From: Adiantum capillus-veneris
Taxonomy: Eukaryota; Streptophyta; Polypodiopsida; Polypodiales; Pteridaceae
Assembly: GCA_014529385.2 (NCBI GenBank)
Contig: CM043948.1
Coordinates: forward strand, 74,982,791-75,046,790
Reading direction: 5' to 3'
Length of the DNA stretch: 64,000 nt
The number at the start of each line of letters is the position of its first letter. Positions within the stretch are counted from its first letter, which is position 1. Both the position numbers and the translations under genes were made by a program. This document shows, piece after piece, positions 10,736 to 22,458 of the stretch. The notes beneath the pieces were generated by a model that worked only from the letters and a program-made list of their open reading frames with translations, was not told where the DNA came from and made no database searches.

Positions 10736-13146
10736 AACACCAATGTATAGTGTCTTATACACCTCAGCAAAATGGTGTTGCTGAAAGGAAAAACAGGTCA
10801 CTGACGGAAATGGCACGATGTATGGTCAAAAGTCAAGCTTTACCGCATTCTTTTTGGCTTGAGGCCATCATGTGTGCCACTTATGTACTAAACAGGTGTC
10901 CTACGAAAGCTTTGCAGTCTATTACTCCATATGAAGCATGGCATGATAGAAAACCTTCTATTGAGCACATGCGTGTTTTTGGCAGTTTGGCATATGCTTT
11001 GGTGCCACAAACACAGCGCAGAAAATTGGATGATAAGGCTATCAAATGTATTTTTGTTGGTTATAGTGCTGAAAGCAAAGGTTACAGATTGTATCATCCA
11101 CAAACAAAACGTATTCTGGTTTCACGGGATGTAGTGTTTGTGGAAGATTCTGTTCAGCCCTTGCTGTCATGTACTAGAGACAATAATGTAAGCTCACAGG
11201 ACATTTATGACACTTTGTTGCCTCTTTTCAGTGGTGGAAATACGAATGTAATTTCCAATGAGGCAAATGTACAACCTATGGGGGTTTCTGAAAATGTTAT
11301 AGATCAGCCGATTACTGATGCAGATGTACATGATGTAGTTGATGAGGAAAGAGCTGAAAATGAGCAGGCTAGAGGTATGCCAAAATGGCTGGTGCACACT
11401 TTGCGTGACAGTGAATTGGATGCACCTTTGCCTAGTCGTACTCGTTCAGGCTCTCGCCATGCATCTTATGCATCAGATTGTTATGCTTTGGCGGTGTCTA
11501 GCTTACATGATGTTGAGGAGCCTCTGTCTTTTGATGAAGCACAGAATTCAGAAAATTGGATGGCTGCCATGCAATCAGAATATAATGCACTTATAGAAAA
11601 TGACACATGGACTTTATGTGATTTGCCTCCTGGCAAAAAAGGCCATTGGTACAAAGTGGGTTTACAAGTTGAAACCAAGCCGGATGGTGAGATCAATCGC
11701 CATAAGGCTCGACTTGTTGCAAAGGGTTATGCACAGCAAAAAGGCATAGATTATGAAGAGACTTTTGCTCCCACTTGTCATATGACTACTGTGCGTTTTC
11801 TATGTGCATTGGCAGCTCATTTTGGTTGGGATGTACATCAATCAGACATTGTTACTGCTTTTTTGAATGGTGACATATGTGAGGAAGTTTATGTAGCGCA
11901 GCCTCGCGGTTTTGCCATAAAAGGACAAGAGGACAAAGTGTGCAAATGTAAGAAGGCTTTGTATGGGTTGAAGCAATCTCCTCGTGCTTGGTATGAGAAA
12001 GCTGACACTCATTTGGTTAAACGAGGCTTTCGTAACAGTTCAATAGAAAGCACATTGTATGTAAAGCGTGAGGGTGATGTACTTCTCATTGTGGTTCTTT
12101 ATGTTGATGATTTGCTGATCATTGGACCAAATGAGAGACATATTGCTGAATTCAAGGCTGATTTGAATGCTACTTTCAAGATGAAAGATTTGGGGTTGTT
12201 GCATCATTACTTGGGTATACAATTTAAGCAGTGTGATGGTGGTATTGCCTTGTGTCAGAAAAGTTACATAGAGACATTGTTATGTAAGTTTGGACTTGAG
12301 GATTGCAAACGTATTGCCACTCCCATGGGAACAGGTTTGAAGTTGAGTCTACATGATGCTGGCGATCCTGCTGATGTCACTCTTTACCAAATTGCTGTTG
12401 GCTGCCTCATTTATGTATGCAACACGAGGCCAGGTATTCAATTTGCAGTCTCACAAGTCAGCAGATTCATGCATAGCCCAGGGTCTAAGCATTGGCAGGC
12501 TGTCAAGAGGATTTTCCGCTACCTTAGTGGCACTTTACACCTTGGCTTGTCTTATCCCAAGGGGGGATCATTGCCGCCAGACTTACATGCTTTTTCGGAC
12601 TCAGATTGGGCTGGTTGTTTTGACACGCGAGTGTCCACAAGTGGTTTTTGTTTCATGCTTGGCAGTTCATATATATCATGGTTGAGCAAGAAGCAACCTA
12701 CTGTGGCCACTTCGAGTTGTGAGGCTGAGTACAGGGTAGTCTTCACAGCTATGGTTGAGTGTGTGTGGCTCAGACGTCTTATGGCTGATTTGGGTGTTGG
12801 ACACGACACTGCCAACACTATCTACACTAACAGTCAGAGCGCATTGGCAGTTGCGAGGAACCCAGTTTTTCATGCTCGCACAAAGCACATTGAGGTGCAT
12901 TACCACTATGTCAGGGAGAGGCTCTCAGCAGGAGAGATCAACTTGGCTTATGTGCCAACACAAGACAACCTTGCAGATCTTTTCACAAAGGCATTGTCTC
13001 GTGAGAAGCTTGAAGCTTTCCACAAAGCTTTGGGCTTACTCCCCTTTGATCATGACCTCACGGCATGGCACTTCCCGTTACTCATGTGCCAGCTCTCGTT
13101 CACCGCATCACTCCAGAGGGGATTTGTTACCATATACATGTGGTAG
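10651..13146 (+). CDS. Copia-1 pol C-terminal part: integrase end, reverse transcriptase, RNase H
   Basis: An open frame of 831 codons with no stop. It begins at the end of the integrase core (YTPQQNGVAERKN, carrying the last catalytic Glu). The Copia RT region follows (KARLVAKGYAQQKGIDYEETFAPT near 11710-11780), with the active site YVDD at 12100-12111. RNase H comes last (SSCEAEYR, KHIEVHYHYVRE, DNLADLFTKALS). The final residues run into the 3' untranslated region and LTR. The retained length suggests a fairly recent insertion, although the upstream gag, protease and integrase parts are broken, so this is not a working gene by itself. Confidence 0.92.
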   Translation: MYYGHPPFRSGGEYMSHEFNAFLASRGIKHQCIVSYTPQQNGVAERKNRSLTEMARCMVKSQALPHSFWLEAIMCATYVLNRCPTKALQSITPYEAWHDRKPSIEHMRVFGSLAYALVPQTQRRKLDDKAIKCIFVGYSAESKGYRLYHPQTKRILVSRDVVFVEDSVQPLLSCTRDNNVSSQDIYDTLLPLFSGGNTNVISNEANVQPMGVSENVIDQPITDADVHDVVDEERAENEQARGMPKWLVHTLRDSELDAPLPSRTRSGSRHASYASDCYALAVSSLHDVEEPLSFDEAQNSENWMAAMQSEYNALIENDTWTLCDLPPGKKGHWYKVGLQVETKPDGEINRHKARLVAKGYAQQKGIDYEETFAPTCHMTTVRFLCALAAHFGWDVHQSDIVTAFLNGDICEEVYVAQPRGFAIKGQEDKVCKCKKALYGLKQSPRAWYEKADTHLVKRGFRNSSIESTLYVKREGDVLLIVVLYVDDLLIIGPNERHIAEFKADLNATFKMKDLGLLHHYLGIQFKQCDGGIALCQKSYIETLLCKFGLEDCKRIATPMGTGLKLSLHDAGDPADVTLYQIAVGCLIYVCNTRPGIQFAVSQVSRFMHSPGSKHWQAVKRIFRYLSGTLHLGLSYPKGGSLPPDLHAFSDSDWAGCFDTRVSTSGFCFMLGSSYISWLSKKQPTVATSSCEAEYRVVFTAMVECVWLRRLMADLGVGHDTANTIYTNSQSALAVARNPVFHARTKHIEVHYHYVRERLSAGEINLAYVPTQDNLADLFTKALSREKLEAFHKALGLLPFDHDLTAWHFPLLMCQLSFTASLQRGFVTIYMW

Positions 13147-13348
13147 TGATGTGTGTGAACACACTAGGACCGTCGGGGCATTTTTTCCCTCTTTAGGAGG
13201 TTTTTTCCCCCGTGCATTGTATATACGCTCATCACTCTAGGGCTATCTATCTTTCCATTGCACACTAAGTAATACACTCTCTATTGTGTACCTTGAGCTT
13301 CCTTCGTCTTCTCAAGCTGTGTGTCTCTCTGCAACCCTAATTCCAACA
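13125..13348 (+). repeat. Copia-1 right (3') LTR
   Basis: It starts TGTTACCATATACATG directly after the purine-rich CCAGAGGGGATT and ends CTAATTCCAACA. It is 224 bp and closely matches the left LTR and the LTR at 35347-35573. Confidence 0.93.
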
Positions 13349-14201
13349 ACATCTTTGAGGCTCGCCCTGTACCACCAGCAGAGACAGTTCGAGATTTTTG
13401 GCTAGAGTTGATCCATACTCTCAGAGGACAGTTCGAGAGACTCTAGGGCAGCTCGACCGCATGGGGGAGCATAGAGAGGCGTTCCTTTGACTCTAGCGCC
13501 CTGGGCCTTTCTTCACCATGGTCCAAGATGTGCTCATATGGCACTACCGTCCACCTATGTGGATTTTCCCTCCTCCCATCTCCTGATTTAGCCTCATTGT
13601 ACATATGCTGTTTTTTCATTAGGAGAGTCTCCCCTTATGTTGTAGCCCTCTCTAGTAGAGGTGGTTGTAGCCCTATTGGCAGTTTCATTAACTAATAGAA
13701 GGATCTCTTCCTCGGAGAAAAAAAGAAGAAGAATCACATTTTATGAGCCACTCTGTACGACAACCTAAAAGAGAAGAAGAAGAAAACAAACAAACAATCA
13801 AAGAAGCATGTTCGCCTTGAGGACAATTTCGTCTTCTAACATTACGATAGTTCTTCTTCTTCTTCTAGTTCCAATGAGGATGAGAAGAAACGGAAGAAGC
13901 AAAGAAAAAACAAGAAAAGAAAATGCAAAAAAAAATCTAGAAAGCACAAAAAGAAATTTAACAGTTCGAGGAGGGAACCTCTTTCACCTTTGACGGTTCC
14001 GACAATGACTCACACAATTTTGGTACATCAGTTACGAGCCACTCAGTACGACAACCTAAAAAAGAAGAAGAAGAAAACAAAGGAGTTCAAGGATGCCCAT
14101 CGAGCTCTCTCTTTCATAAAGAAGTTTGACACTACATTCTCTAGAGGCAACTTTTAGAAGCCTCTAAAGTACGAAAGGCAACATCTTTTCTGAAGGGGAA
14201 T
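13349..14201 (+). other. unassigned sequence with a gag-like fragment
   Basis: 13349-13740 shows nothing recognisable. From about 13743, a roughly 45-base lysine-rich segment (GAGCCACTC...GTACGACAACC) is repeated directly at about 14034. Just after the second copy, ALSFIKKFDTTFSRGNF resembles the start of the Gypsy gag capsid region seen in Gypsy-A (LAFIQQFDAAFGDEGF). A decayed Gypsy gag on the plus strand is the best guess. Confidence 0.4.
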
Positions 14202-14577
14202 TGTAACAAACATGAACACCCAAGTCTAGATTTTGTCGCGACACAACAGAGATTCACTTCAAAACAATTCACAATTCAAGAGTCGACACAGCCCGACGTA
14301 GTTCCATGGCAAGAGAGATTGGCCCCAAAGACTGGCGCTCCTTTCAATATTTCTTTTATATTAATCTTTGAGAAAAGTACAACTCTCACGGGTGCTCGCT
14401 CTCAGACTTTGCGTCCAAATGCTTTGAGAAGTGAGCCCCCCTTGGGTCCTTATAAACATTACAAGGGGTGCTAAAAGCAGAGCCCCAAAAGCAAGTAATC
14501 TCAAAAGCAAACTGTCCCAAAAGCTGGCAGCCAAAAGCAATCAGCGCACCCTACGGAAATCTGTACAATGCCACGTC
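14202..14577 (-). repeat. Gypsy-B-like LTR, left part (split by hAT)
   Basis: It begins TGTAACA and matches the LTR at 38399-38976 along its length (GTCGACAC, GGCCCCAAAGACT, GGGTCC...). It is interrupted at 14577 by the hAT element and resumes at 25830-26031. The two parts add up to 578 bp, the same length as the complete LTR at 38399. No internal element sequence of the right orientation adjoins it, so it may be a solo LTR. Confidence 0.85.
14570..14577. repeat. hAT 8-bp target-site duplication, left
   Basis: GCCACGTC, repeated exactly at 25822-25829 on the other side of the element. Eight base pairs is the diagnostic length for hAT insertion. Confidence 0.9.
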
Positions 14578-15570
14578 CATAGTTACAGGGGACAGAGGGG
14601 ATGGGGCTTAGGGGCGGGGACGGCCGTAACCAAGTCAGGGACCGGGCTGGGCGATTGGGAACGGTCGGCTGGGTGCATGCCAGGTGGGAACGCTGGCTGC
14701 CGTCTCGGGGATGGCGGACGGGGACACACCGGGAACGGATGCGACGTCCAGGGACGAACGGAAAATGGCCGGCAGGGAATGGAAAAAAATTTTAAAATTC
14801 AAATTTTTAGCCGTTTGAAACGTCACCAGGGCAGCTCAGCGTCTGTTTTTGGGGGGAGGCTATAAACGCACCCTTTGGGTCTCTCAAGGCTCAAGCCAAT
14901 CCTCTCTACGGTCTACCTTCAGCAAGCTCTACCATTGAGTCTCTCTACGCTCAAGCTCTACCCTTGAGTCTTTCTACCCACTCTCTCCCTCCTCTACCCT
15001 CTCAACTTTGAAGCTCTCCTCTACTCTCTCCACCATCATGTCATCTCAAGCTAACTCCACTTCTCAAGCCGGCTCTTCTCGCAGGAGGCCTGCCGTGCAA
15101 ACATGGTTGTGGTGGGATGAATTCGACTCTACCGCGCGTGGTCAAGGTGGCGGTGCAAGACCATGGACTTTTAAGCTATACATGTACAAGAGAACGGGTG
15201 GTGCAAACAAAGTGCGAGCCCATCTTCTTCATGAACCCAGTCACGAGGTGAAGTTTTGCCCTCGAGTATCTTCCGAGAAGAGGTTGGAGCTTCTTGAGAA
15301 GCTCGCGGTGTATGAGGTCGCGGAAGCGCCTAAGAGGGGCCGTTTTGTTGCCGTTGATCCCTCTGCAAAGGCAACACCGCAATAGCAAAGGCAAGCCAAC
15401 CTTGGCTCCACCTCTCAAGCGTTCAAGACAAATGCATCTACATCGGAGGCTTCCATTGCGCATCGCCAAAGCACCCTCGACGAAAATTGGAATCCTAAAT
15501 TGAAGGAAGAGGTGGATAGGTCGGTTTCCCGATTCTTCTTCCACGACAACATTGTCTTCCATGCTTCGCG

Positions 15571-15684
15571 GTGAGTTTCCATTGTGACTTATGGGATATG
15601 CACATCGCAATCTCCCATTTCGTATTTCATTATGGGGTCTTGACTCTCCATGCTAACACAACATGCTCTATTTTGTGTGGATAG
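15571..15684 (+). other. intron of the hAT transposase gene
   Basis: GTGAGT at the donor and GTGGATAG at the acceptor. Removing 114 bases joins CG|G into an Arg codon and keeps the frame into SPYFRTM. Confidence 0.8.
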
Positions 15685-15853
15685 GTCTCCATACTTTCGA
15701 ACCATGGTTATGAAAATAGGGGAATATGGCCCCTCTTATGTGCAACCTTCATCGGAGAGGTTTCGCACCACCCTCCTTGACAAAAAGAATCTTTCCGTGG
15801 AGCAAGCAGCCCAAGCAACAAAGGATTTGTGGGGGACCAATGGAGTCTCTCTC

Positions 15854-17445
15854 TGTAACAATTAATGGCCTAAAAACTTGTGTGTAGTGGAAATTAGCAT
15901 GAACGTAGTGGGCATTTCATTAGAATAGATTCCTAATGAGAATTACAAGAGTGCTTGGGTGAAGAGAGCAACAAAAAGCATAACACCTAGTTAGATAGCA
16001 TGAACAATATTTTCAAAAGAGAGAGAAATTAAGCTATTGACAACAGTTGAGGACTGGATTTGCATGGAGCCGGTCCCCCCTCCAAAAGGCTTTGTATTAT
16101 GGTTTCTCCCATCAAGAGAGACATTGTTCTTTGTGTTCCTTCAAGACTAGCTAGTGCAATGAAGATGAAAGCTTCATGCACTAAGCAAAACACTTAGCAA
16201 ACACAACATCACTTATCCCCGGTCTCAGACCCAAGACCTCACACACCTTCAAAGATGGTGAGAGCTAGAAAGGTATGAGAGTAGATTGAGAGGAAGAAGG
16301 AGTATTCTTACGAGAAAGATGTACATCTCCTCACATAATCCCTCATATTAGCATAGCTTAGCTTAGTAATTAGCATGGTAGAGGAGATGAGCATGCATTG
16401 AAGCTTGGCTCTTGGTTGGATTTGCATCACAAAGCCAAGAGTTGTTGGTGTAGGCCTCCCTTCTCACAAGCTTGGAGTAGGTGGTAAGCTTTCCATTAAA
16501 GCTTGAGAAGGAGAGAGAGTCTTCTTTACTTCACACATGAGATTGTGTGAGTGTGTGTGTGATAATGCCTTGCAAAAATCAGCCCCCCCTCTCTCTTGGG
16601 CGACCCCTCTTGCTATTTGCTATTTGCTATTTGCTCTTGCTATCCTCTCATTGGACCTCCCTAGGGCTAGCCAATGACAATTAAGCAGCATAAGTGATAG
16701 CTTTCTGACATGTGTCCCCCTTTCCCCTTTTGTGAGAGCTTTAGGTAATTTAATAATTCAACTAAACTCTCATTGGACCCCTTTGCCTCCTGGCCAATAG
16801 GAATCAGGCAAGCCATTGGACTGTTGAATGCTCATTGGACCCCTTGGGAGACTGTCCAATAGTCTTCTAGAGGACTTAATTCTCATTGGTTCTTTTATTA
16901 AGTGTTTTTAAATTAATTAAACTAGATTTACTCTAGCCTAATTCTCATTGGTCCACCTCCAAGGCCATCCAATAGGAATTGGGTACACCTTGTGGGCATC
17001 TGGCCTAGGGAGCTTACATGTGTCCCTCATTCCCTTTGTGTAAAGGGAGCTTGTGTGTGTGTGTGTGACTTTCTCTCTCATCCCCTACAAGCTAGGCTCG
17101 CCCCCTCCTATGTAGGAATTTGAAAAGACTTTTGGACACACACAAAGCATCCAATTCCCCCCATGGTTGACCTTTGGACACATCCTTTGAATTTTGGAAC
17201 CTTAGCATTTTGGAAGTCTTAATGGGCTGAACCTTAGGGTCTTTTTAACCCATTGTTGCACATGGCTCTTTTGCAGATGGCCCCCCCTTTGGATCCCTAT
17301 TTTCCCTCCTGTGGATCCCTACTGTGGCCGATTTGCTAGCTTAACCAATATTCTAGTTTTTTCTCCCCTGGCACTTTACCATATTAAATGATCATTTTAA
17401 CATGAGAAAATAATTTAGGAGAATTAGATATTGATTATTATGACA
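15854..17445 (-). repeat. Gypsy-A 3' LTR
   Basis: Nearly identical to 22474-24083. On the minus strand it follows a purine-rich tract (AAGAGAGAGGTAA) and begins TGTCATAATAATC. The (GT)n in this copy spans only about 17 bases (near 17052), against about 62 bases in the other LTR. Confidence 0.95.
16648..16975. promoter_or_regulatory. four regularly built CCAAT-box dyads in the Gypsy-A LTR
   Basis: Four inverted pairs TCATTGG-N16/17-CCAATRG occur at 16648-16677, 16770-16800, 16832-16862 and 16945-16975, each with the two halves 16 or 17 bases apart. The third right half reads TCCAATAG. They are repeated in the other LTR (first pair at 23258-23287). CCAAT boxes are NF-Y sites, so an enhancer role is plausible but inferred. 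Confidence 0.6.
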
Positions 17446-17779
17446 TTACCTCTCTCTTGAAATCATAGTCGTCCTCGACTATGGTGTAGAGAAGATAAAG
17501 CATATTCATGAGTCCTTTTCTTAGCGGGTAGAGGATCCCTATGTTACCCTACGACATCATTCCACCATGGATGACTAGTCCATTTGGCGCTTGAGAGCCT
17601 GAGGCTGCCGCAAGCATGTCTGCACATTAGTTCTATCAGTCTTCCATAGTAGAGTGACAAGCTCTACTTGGTGTTTGAGAGACGTCGTCTCCGCAAACTT
17701 GATCTAAGCATGCATACTACTTCATTTTTTTGTGCACAATAAAGAAAAAGAGTCTTATAAGACAAAAACATTGTTCATT

Positions 17780-20520
17780 TTTAACATTTTGTACATTTGC
17801 TTACTCTTGGGAAGCACTGTAAGCATTGACAAGGTTTAGGTTATCCTTTAATTGTATGCCTTGCATCCATCTAGCATCTTCAAAAGGATAATTCTTAAAC
17901 TTAATAAGGTCGGATAGTCTTACCGCCTCTTAGTACCTTGTCTTCATGTCGGAGAATGGACTCGGGTTGCAGCACCTCCTCTTGGTCCTCGATCTCCGGT
18001 GGGTCTTCAATAGTTGGTTCTTGAGGTGGCTCTCCTTTGTAAGGCTTTAATAGGCTCACATAGAAAGCATTGTGTATGAGCCAATGATTGGGCAACTTGA
18101 GTTAATAAGCCATCTCATTGATTGGCTTAAGAATCTGGAAGGGACCATAGTACCTTTTTGCTAGTTTAAGATAGTATTTATGGTGACCCGTAGGATTCTT
18201 GCCCGTAGTGTGCCTTAATCGAGCCTTGGGAAACTTTAATAAGACCCAATCATTTTCTTTAAAGGCTTGGGCTCTTCTGTGCTTGTCAGCAACAGCCTTT
18301 TGCCTTTGCTGTGAGATAGAGATAGCATCCTTAATCTTTTGAAAAGATTCTTGTAGGTCTCGGCTATACTCATCTGCAGCGAAGATCTTCCCATGTACCT
18401 TAAGTAGTAAGGGACTTTTTGATCTCTCCTCAATTACCTCGAAAGGTGCTTTTCCCGTGGAAGTATGTACAGTGTTATTGTAAGCATACTCCACTAAGGG
18501 TAAGTACTTCTCCCATTGGGATCTTTGATCTACTTCCGTTACATAGGCTTTTAGTAGATCGAGAATTGTTAGGTTAGCTATTTCACTTTGGCCATCCGTT
18601 TGTGGATGATAGGCCGAAGAGAAGTTTAGCCTTGTCCCTAAATTCTCAAAGAGACCCTTCCAGAAATTACTGGTCATTCTAGGATCTCTATCCAACACTA
18701 TGGACATTGGCAAGCCATGGTACTTAAAAATTTGTGAAATGAAGAGGGTTGCCATTTGATGGGCTTTGATAATCTTTTTGACAGGTATAAAATGAGCTTG
18801 TTTACTGAACCTGTCTACTATCGTCCATATCCTCGTATTCCCATGGATAGACTTAGGCAATCCAAAGATAAAATCCATGGATATGCTCTCCCATGGTGAA
18901 TTAGGGATTGGCAAGGTTTGAAGCAATCCAAGTTGCTTCCCTCTATCAAATTTTGTCTTTTGGCATACCACACATTTAGAAACATACTCTTGTATGTTCA
19001 CTTTCATGGTAAGCATATAGAAATATGTTTCAATTCCCTTTAAGGTAGACTGAATCCCTCTACGCCCCGCATAAGGTGGAGCATGAGATTCATACATTAC
19101 TTTCTCACGTAGTGAGTTAGTAACACATAGTCTATTGCCGTAGAGAAGATAACCATCTTGTAAAGTAAATGGTTCTTCTTTCTTCCCTAATGCAAGGGCT
19201 AAAATCACATCTCTAAAATCGGGATCAATAGCATACTCATCTATCATTGAAGATAGATCATTGTGAGTTGCTATGGAAACCACATTCGCTCTCGGTCGTC
19301 TTGAGAGTGCATCAGCTACTTGATATGCTTGCCAGTAATGTGAGCAATATGAAAATAAAATTGCGAAAGGAAATTTGCCCACCTCATTTGTTTGTCGGAG
19401 AGCTTGGTCTGCGTCATGAAGTACTTAAGACTTTGGTGATCCATTCGCAGAATGAAAGGAGTCCCCAATAAATAGTGCTTCCATGAGTCTAAGGCATGTA
19501 GAACTGCAAGGAGTTCCTTCTCATATATGCCTAGAGCTTGCTCAACAGGGTCGAGCCTTCGACTTTCATAGCCTATGGCGTGCCCTTCTTGGAGCAAAAC
19601 AGCTCCAAGGCAATAACCATAAAGCATCACATTGGACCTCAAATGGTTTTGAGAGATCTGGTAGTGTAAGCACAGGTTGAGAGATAAGCTTTTCGAAAGC
19701 ATTGTTCTCCTTAGCAGACCATGTGTACCTAACGCTTTTCTTTGTAAGGTCATGTAATGGTCCCGGAATTTGTGAGAACTTTTCTATGAAGCGTCTACAG
19801 TATGCACACATACCTATAAAGCTTCTTAGTTCATGAAGATTCTTTGGTTTAGGTCATCCTTTTATTACCTCTAACTTTGATGGATCCATTTGGATGCCAT
19901 CTTGAGAGATAACGTGACCTAAATATTGAATCTCTTGCAAGAAAAATTCACTTTTCTTTCGATTAACATAAAGTTTATTCTCTCTTAAAACTTGAAATAT
20001 TACCTGGAGATGTTGCTTGTGTTCGTCTAATGAATTAGAGTAGATGATAATATCATCAAAGAACACTAGTGAAGGTTCCATGAGGCCTGAACAGCTTCTC
20101 CATCAAGCGGTTGAATGTGGCTGGTGCATTGGTCAAGCCAAAAGGCATGACAATGTTTTCGTAAAGACCAAATGTGGTGCGAAATGCGGTCTTTACAATG
20201 TCTTGATCGACTATCCTTATTTGATGATAGCCTCTTTTTAGGTCAATCCTACAGAAGTAGGTCGATCCTTGTAGCTTATCAAATAGGTCTTCTACCCGTG
20301 GAACGGGAAACCTATTCTTGATAGTGATCCTATTTAGTGCTCTATAGTCGACACACATACGATATGTGCCGTCTTTCTTTTGCACTAATAGCACGGGTGA
20401 GCAAAATGGAGATGAGCTAGGCCTAACCATGCCCTTCTCAACTAACTCATGCACTTGCCATATAATCTCCTCTTGTTAAGCTTGAGAAACTCTATAAGGA
20501 GGTTTGTTAGGCGGTGAACT
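17780..20520 (-). pseudogene. Gypsy-A pol (reverse transcriptase, RNase H, integrase, chromodomain-like end)
   Basis: On the minus strand the order is as follows. RT starts near 20510 (PPYRVSQA, then an in-frame TAA, then [17 protein letters not shown]). RT motifs include CVDYRALN and, after a frame change at about 20080, FFDDIIIYS. RNase H (GAVLLQEGHAIGYESRR, YEKELLAVLHAL) follows another frame break near 19650. Integrase (19382-18102) has the CVVCQK half of the zinc site and the catalytic stations MDF, LDRDPRM and GQSEIANL. The C-terminus (18095-17790) has ILRHEDKVLRGGKTIRPY and then, after a one-base frame change, FKNYPFEDARWM, like a chromodomain. An intact pol would copy RNA and integrate cDNA. 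Confidence 0.88.
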
Positions 20521-21667
20521 TCCTGGAAGAAGGTAGCTCTAGGAGGATCTTGGCGGTTGCTTTTTTGGGGACAAGCGCGGTACTCATGCCCTTGTTCGCC
20601 GCACTTGAAACACCGGTTATCCTTGCGATAACGCTCAAGCTCTTCAGGAGAGAGTTTGTTTTTGCCTTTGTAAACTCCCTTCTCTTTAGCTTTGTTGGAG
20701 TTGCCCTTAGGAGACTTTTGGACATTGTCCTTCCCCTTAGGCTCGTTGGAACCCTTGTTTTCCGTGGGCTTATTATTTCTTTTAGTCCCCGTTTGGAAAT
20801 TGATTCGAGAGGCCACCATAGTATGGTGTATTACCGCCGATATGGTACGTGGCCTTTGGGAGTTGACATACTCCGCCATTTCTTCGGTTAAGCCCGCACA
20901 AAATTGTTGCTTTTGCTCTCCAAAATCCAACTTTTTGAAGACAGTGGCTTTGAGTTGTAGGTCCCAAAACTTGTCTACATATTTGTGGATGGATTCATAG
21001 GAGAGAGCTTTAAGCTTCGCCATTCGGTGAGTACTTTGTCTTTAGCATCGGTGGCCAAAAACTGCTTCATCATGGAAGCTCTTAAAGCTTTCCATGTTCG
21101 CGGAGCTTCACCGTTGGCTCGTAGGCTAGACCACCATTGCCTGGCGGACTTTTGAAAGTGCATAGCTACATGGCGTAGCTTAGAGGACTCCGTGAACCCC
21201 TCATCTCCAAACGCCGCATCAAACTGTTGGATAAAGGCCAAGACTTTGTCAGTAGCACCAAAGGTGTCATCATAGGTAAGGACAGAGATGCTCTTCCCTC
21301 CCTCTTTGAACTTCTTGAGCTTGGACGACCTCTTCCACGCGGCATAGGATTTCCTATGGCCTCTTCTTTTTGATGGTTCAAAGGTTGCACCATCACTTTC
21401 TTCAGAAGGTGAAGAATTTGAGGAAGGTGGAGAAGAGGGTGACCTCTTTCTCGCCTTTTTCTTGTCTTGATCTTCGTCGTCTTCACCATCACTTTCATAA
21501 GAGAAAGAGTACGAAGAAGATGGAGAAGAGGGTGTCCTCTTTCTCGCCTTTTTCTTCTCTTGCTTTTTATCATCCCTCTTTGAATTATGGTGTGGAGAAG
21601 GATGCGATGGTCTTCTCCGCTTTGGTGGTGATGAAGAGCGTTTAGCCTGCCGTCTTCGTGGAGCCAT
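20521..21667 (-). pseudogene. Gypsy-A gag
   Basis: It begins MAPRRRQAKR at 21667, with a basic Ser/Pro- and Asp/Glu-rich head carrying two similar KKKARKR segments. The retrotransposon capsid region follows (AFIQQFDAAFGDEGF...QSARQWWSSL). A frame change near 21000 leads to the second half and a CCHC knuckle (CFKCGEQGHEYRACP) near 20600. Only about 25 codons later, sequence homologous to the RT N-terminus begins, so the aspartic protease and the start of RT are deleted. Gag would package element RNA. Confidence 0.85.
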
Positions 21668-22458
21668 CTCCGCCGAGGTGGCGGGAGACTCACTTCTTTC
21701 TCATTCCTTTGGTGGAGGCTCTTGAGTTCTCCTTTGGGAAGGAGATGCATCATCAAGAAGTAAATTCTTGAGCCCTTCGTATGGATTCTCTTCTTCTTCC
21801 CGAATCAGAGAGAGACCTCTTTTGGAAGTCTCACAAGGAGGCTTCCTAGGTGTTCTCTCATCATGGTGGTGAGCTTGGAGAATCCCGTGAGCACGGAGCT
21901 GCGTTGCACTTCACTTTAGAGAGATGGATTGCCCATGGCTTATTGAAGCCTAGAAACAAGATAGTTAACAAGCATCAGAGCATTATTAGTAGCTTGCTCA
22001 TTAGCAAAATCAAACTTATCAACATTAATTTCACTCTCTTTACTATTGTCAGCCATTCTAACAACTTTTAGGTGTAAACTTTTTAGGTGTACTTTGACAC
22101 TTCAAGCCCTAGTTGCTACTCCTCTTTACCCCTTTAGAAAAAGCACTCAAGCTACTGTACCCGTGGCTCGAATGCCATTAATTGCAAGGAATAGAACAGA
22201 GGGTCGTTCAACACCAAAACAGCACCGGCTCCTGTCAAGCTTCTAATAGCTCAATAGTGGTTAAGCCGTAGGCAAGCCCCGTAGGACTCCACTATTAAGA
22301 CCATAGCTCTCGACGGTGATGTCCCGTTAACTGCACAAAGGCAAGCCCACTGCAAGGCTGAAAAATCCCTATTCTACTTACTCACAGAGAATTAATAATA
22401 CCAACCATTTATAGCTAGCTTGAGTACCTCCCTTCTTGAGCAAGAAAACAGAAACCTT

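Larger units (their letters stand above)
8189..13348 (+). mobile_element. Copia-1: LTR retrotransposon with both LTRs
   Basis: Two LTRs of about 220 bp (8189-8407 and 13125-13348) flank gag-protease-integrase-RT-RNase H, which is the Copia order. The primer site follows the left LTR. No target-site duplication was found: the left LTR lacks the TGTTACC start seen in the other two LTR copies (13125 and 35347), so its edge is truncated or rearranged. Two other pieces of this family lie at 28860-30118 and 35226-35573. Confidence 0.93.

Noticed and set aside
8189-13353. Target-site duplication of Copia-1
   Set aside because: The five bases after the right LTR (ACATC) do not occur before the left LTR, whose first bases are also missing.
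14431-14865. 144-codon frame before the hAT transposase
   Set aside because: It crosses the hAT terminus and target duplication, reading from LTR into the G-rich subterminal region. It is not a gene.
21370-21645. Plus-strand frame over Gypsy-A gag
   Set aside because: Antisense to the Lys/Ser/Glu-rich gag head, which has low stop density in all frames.
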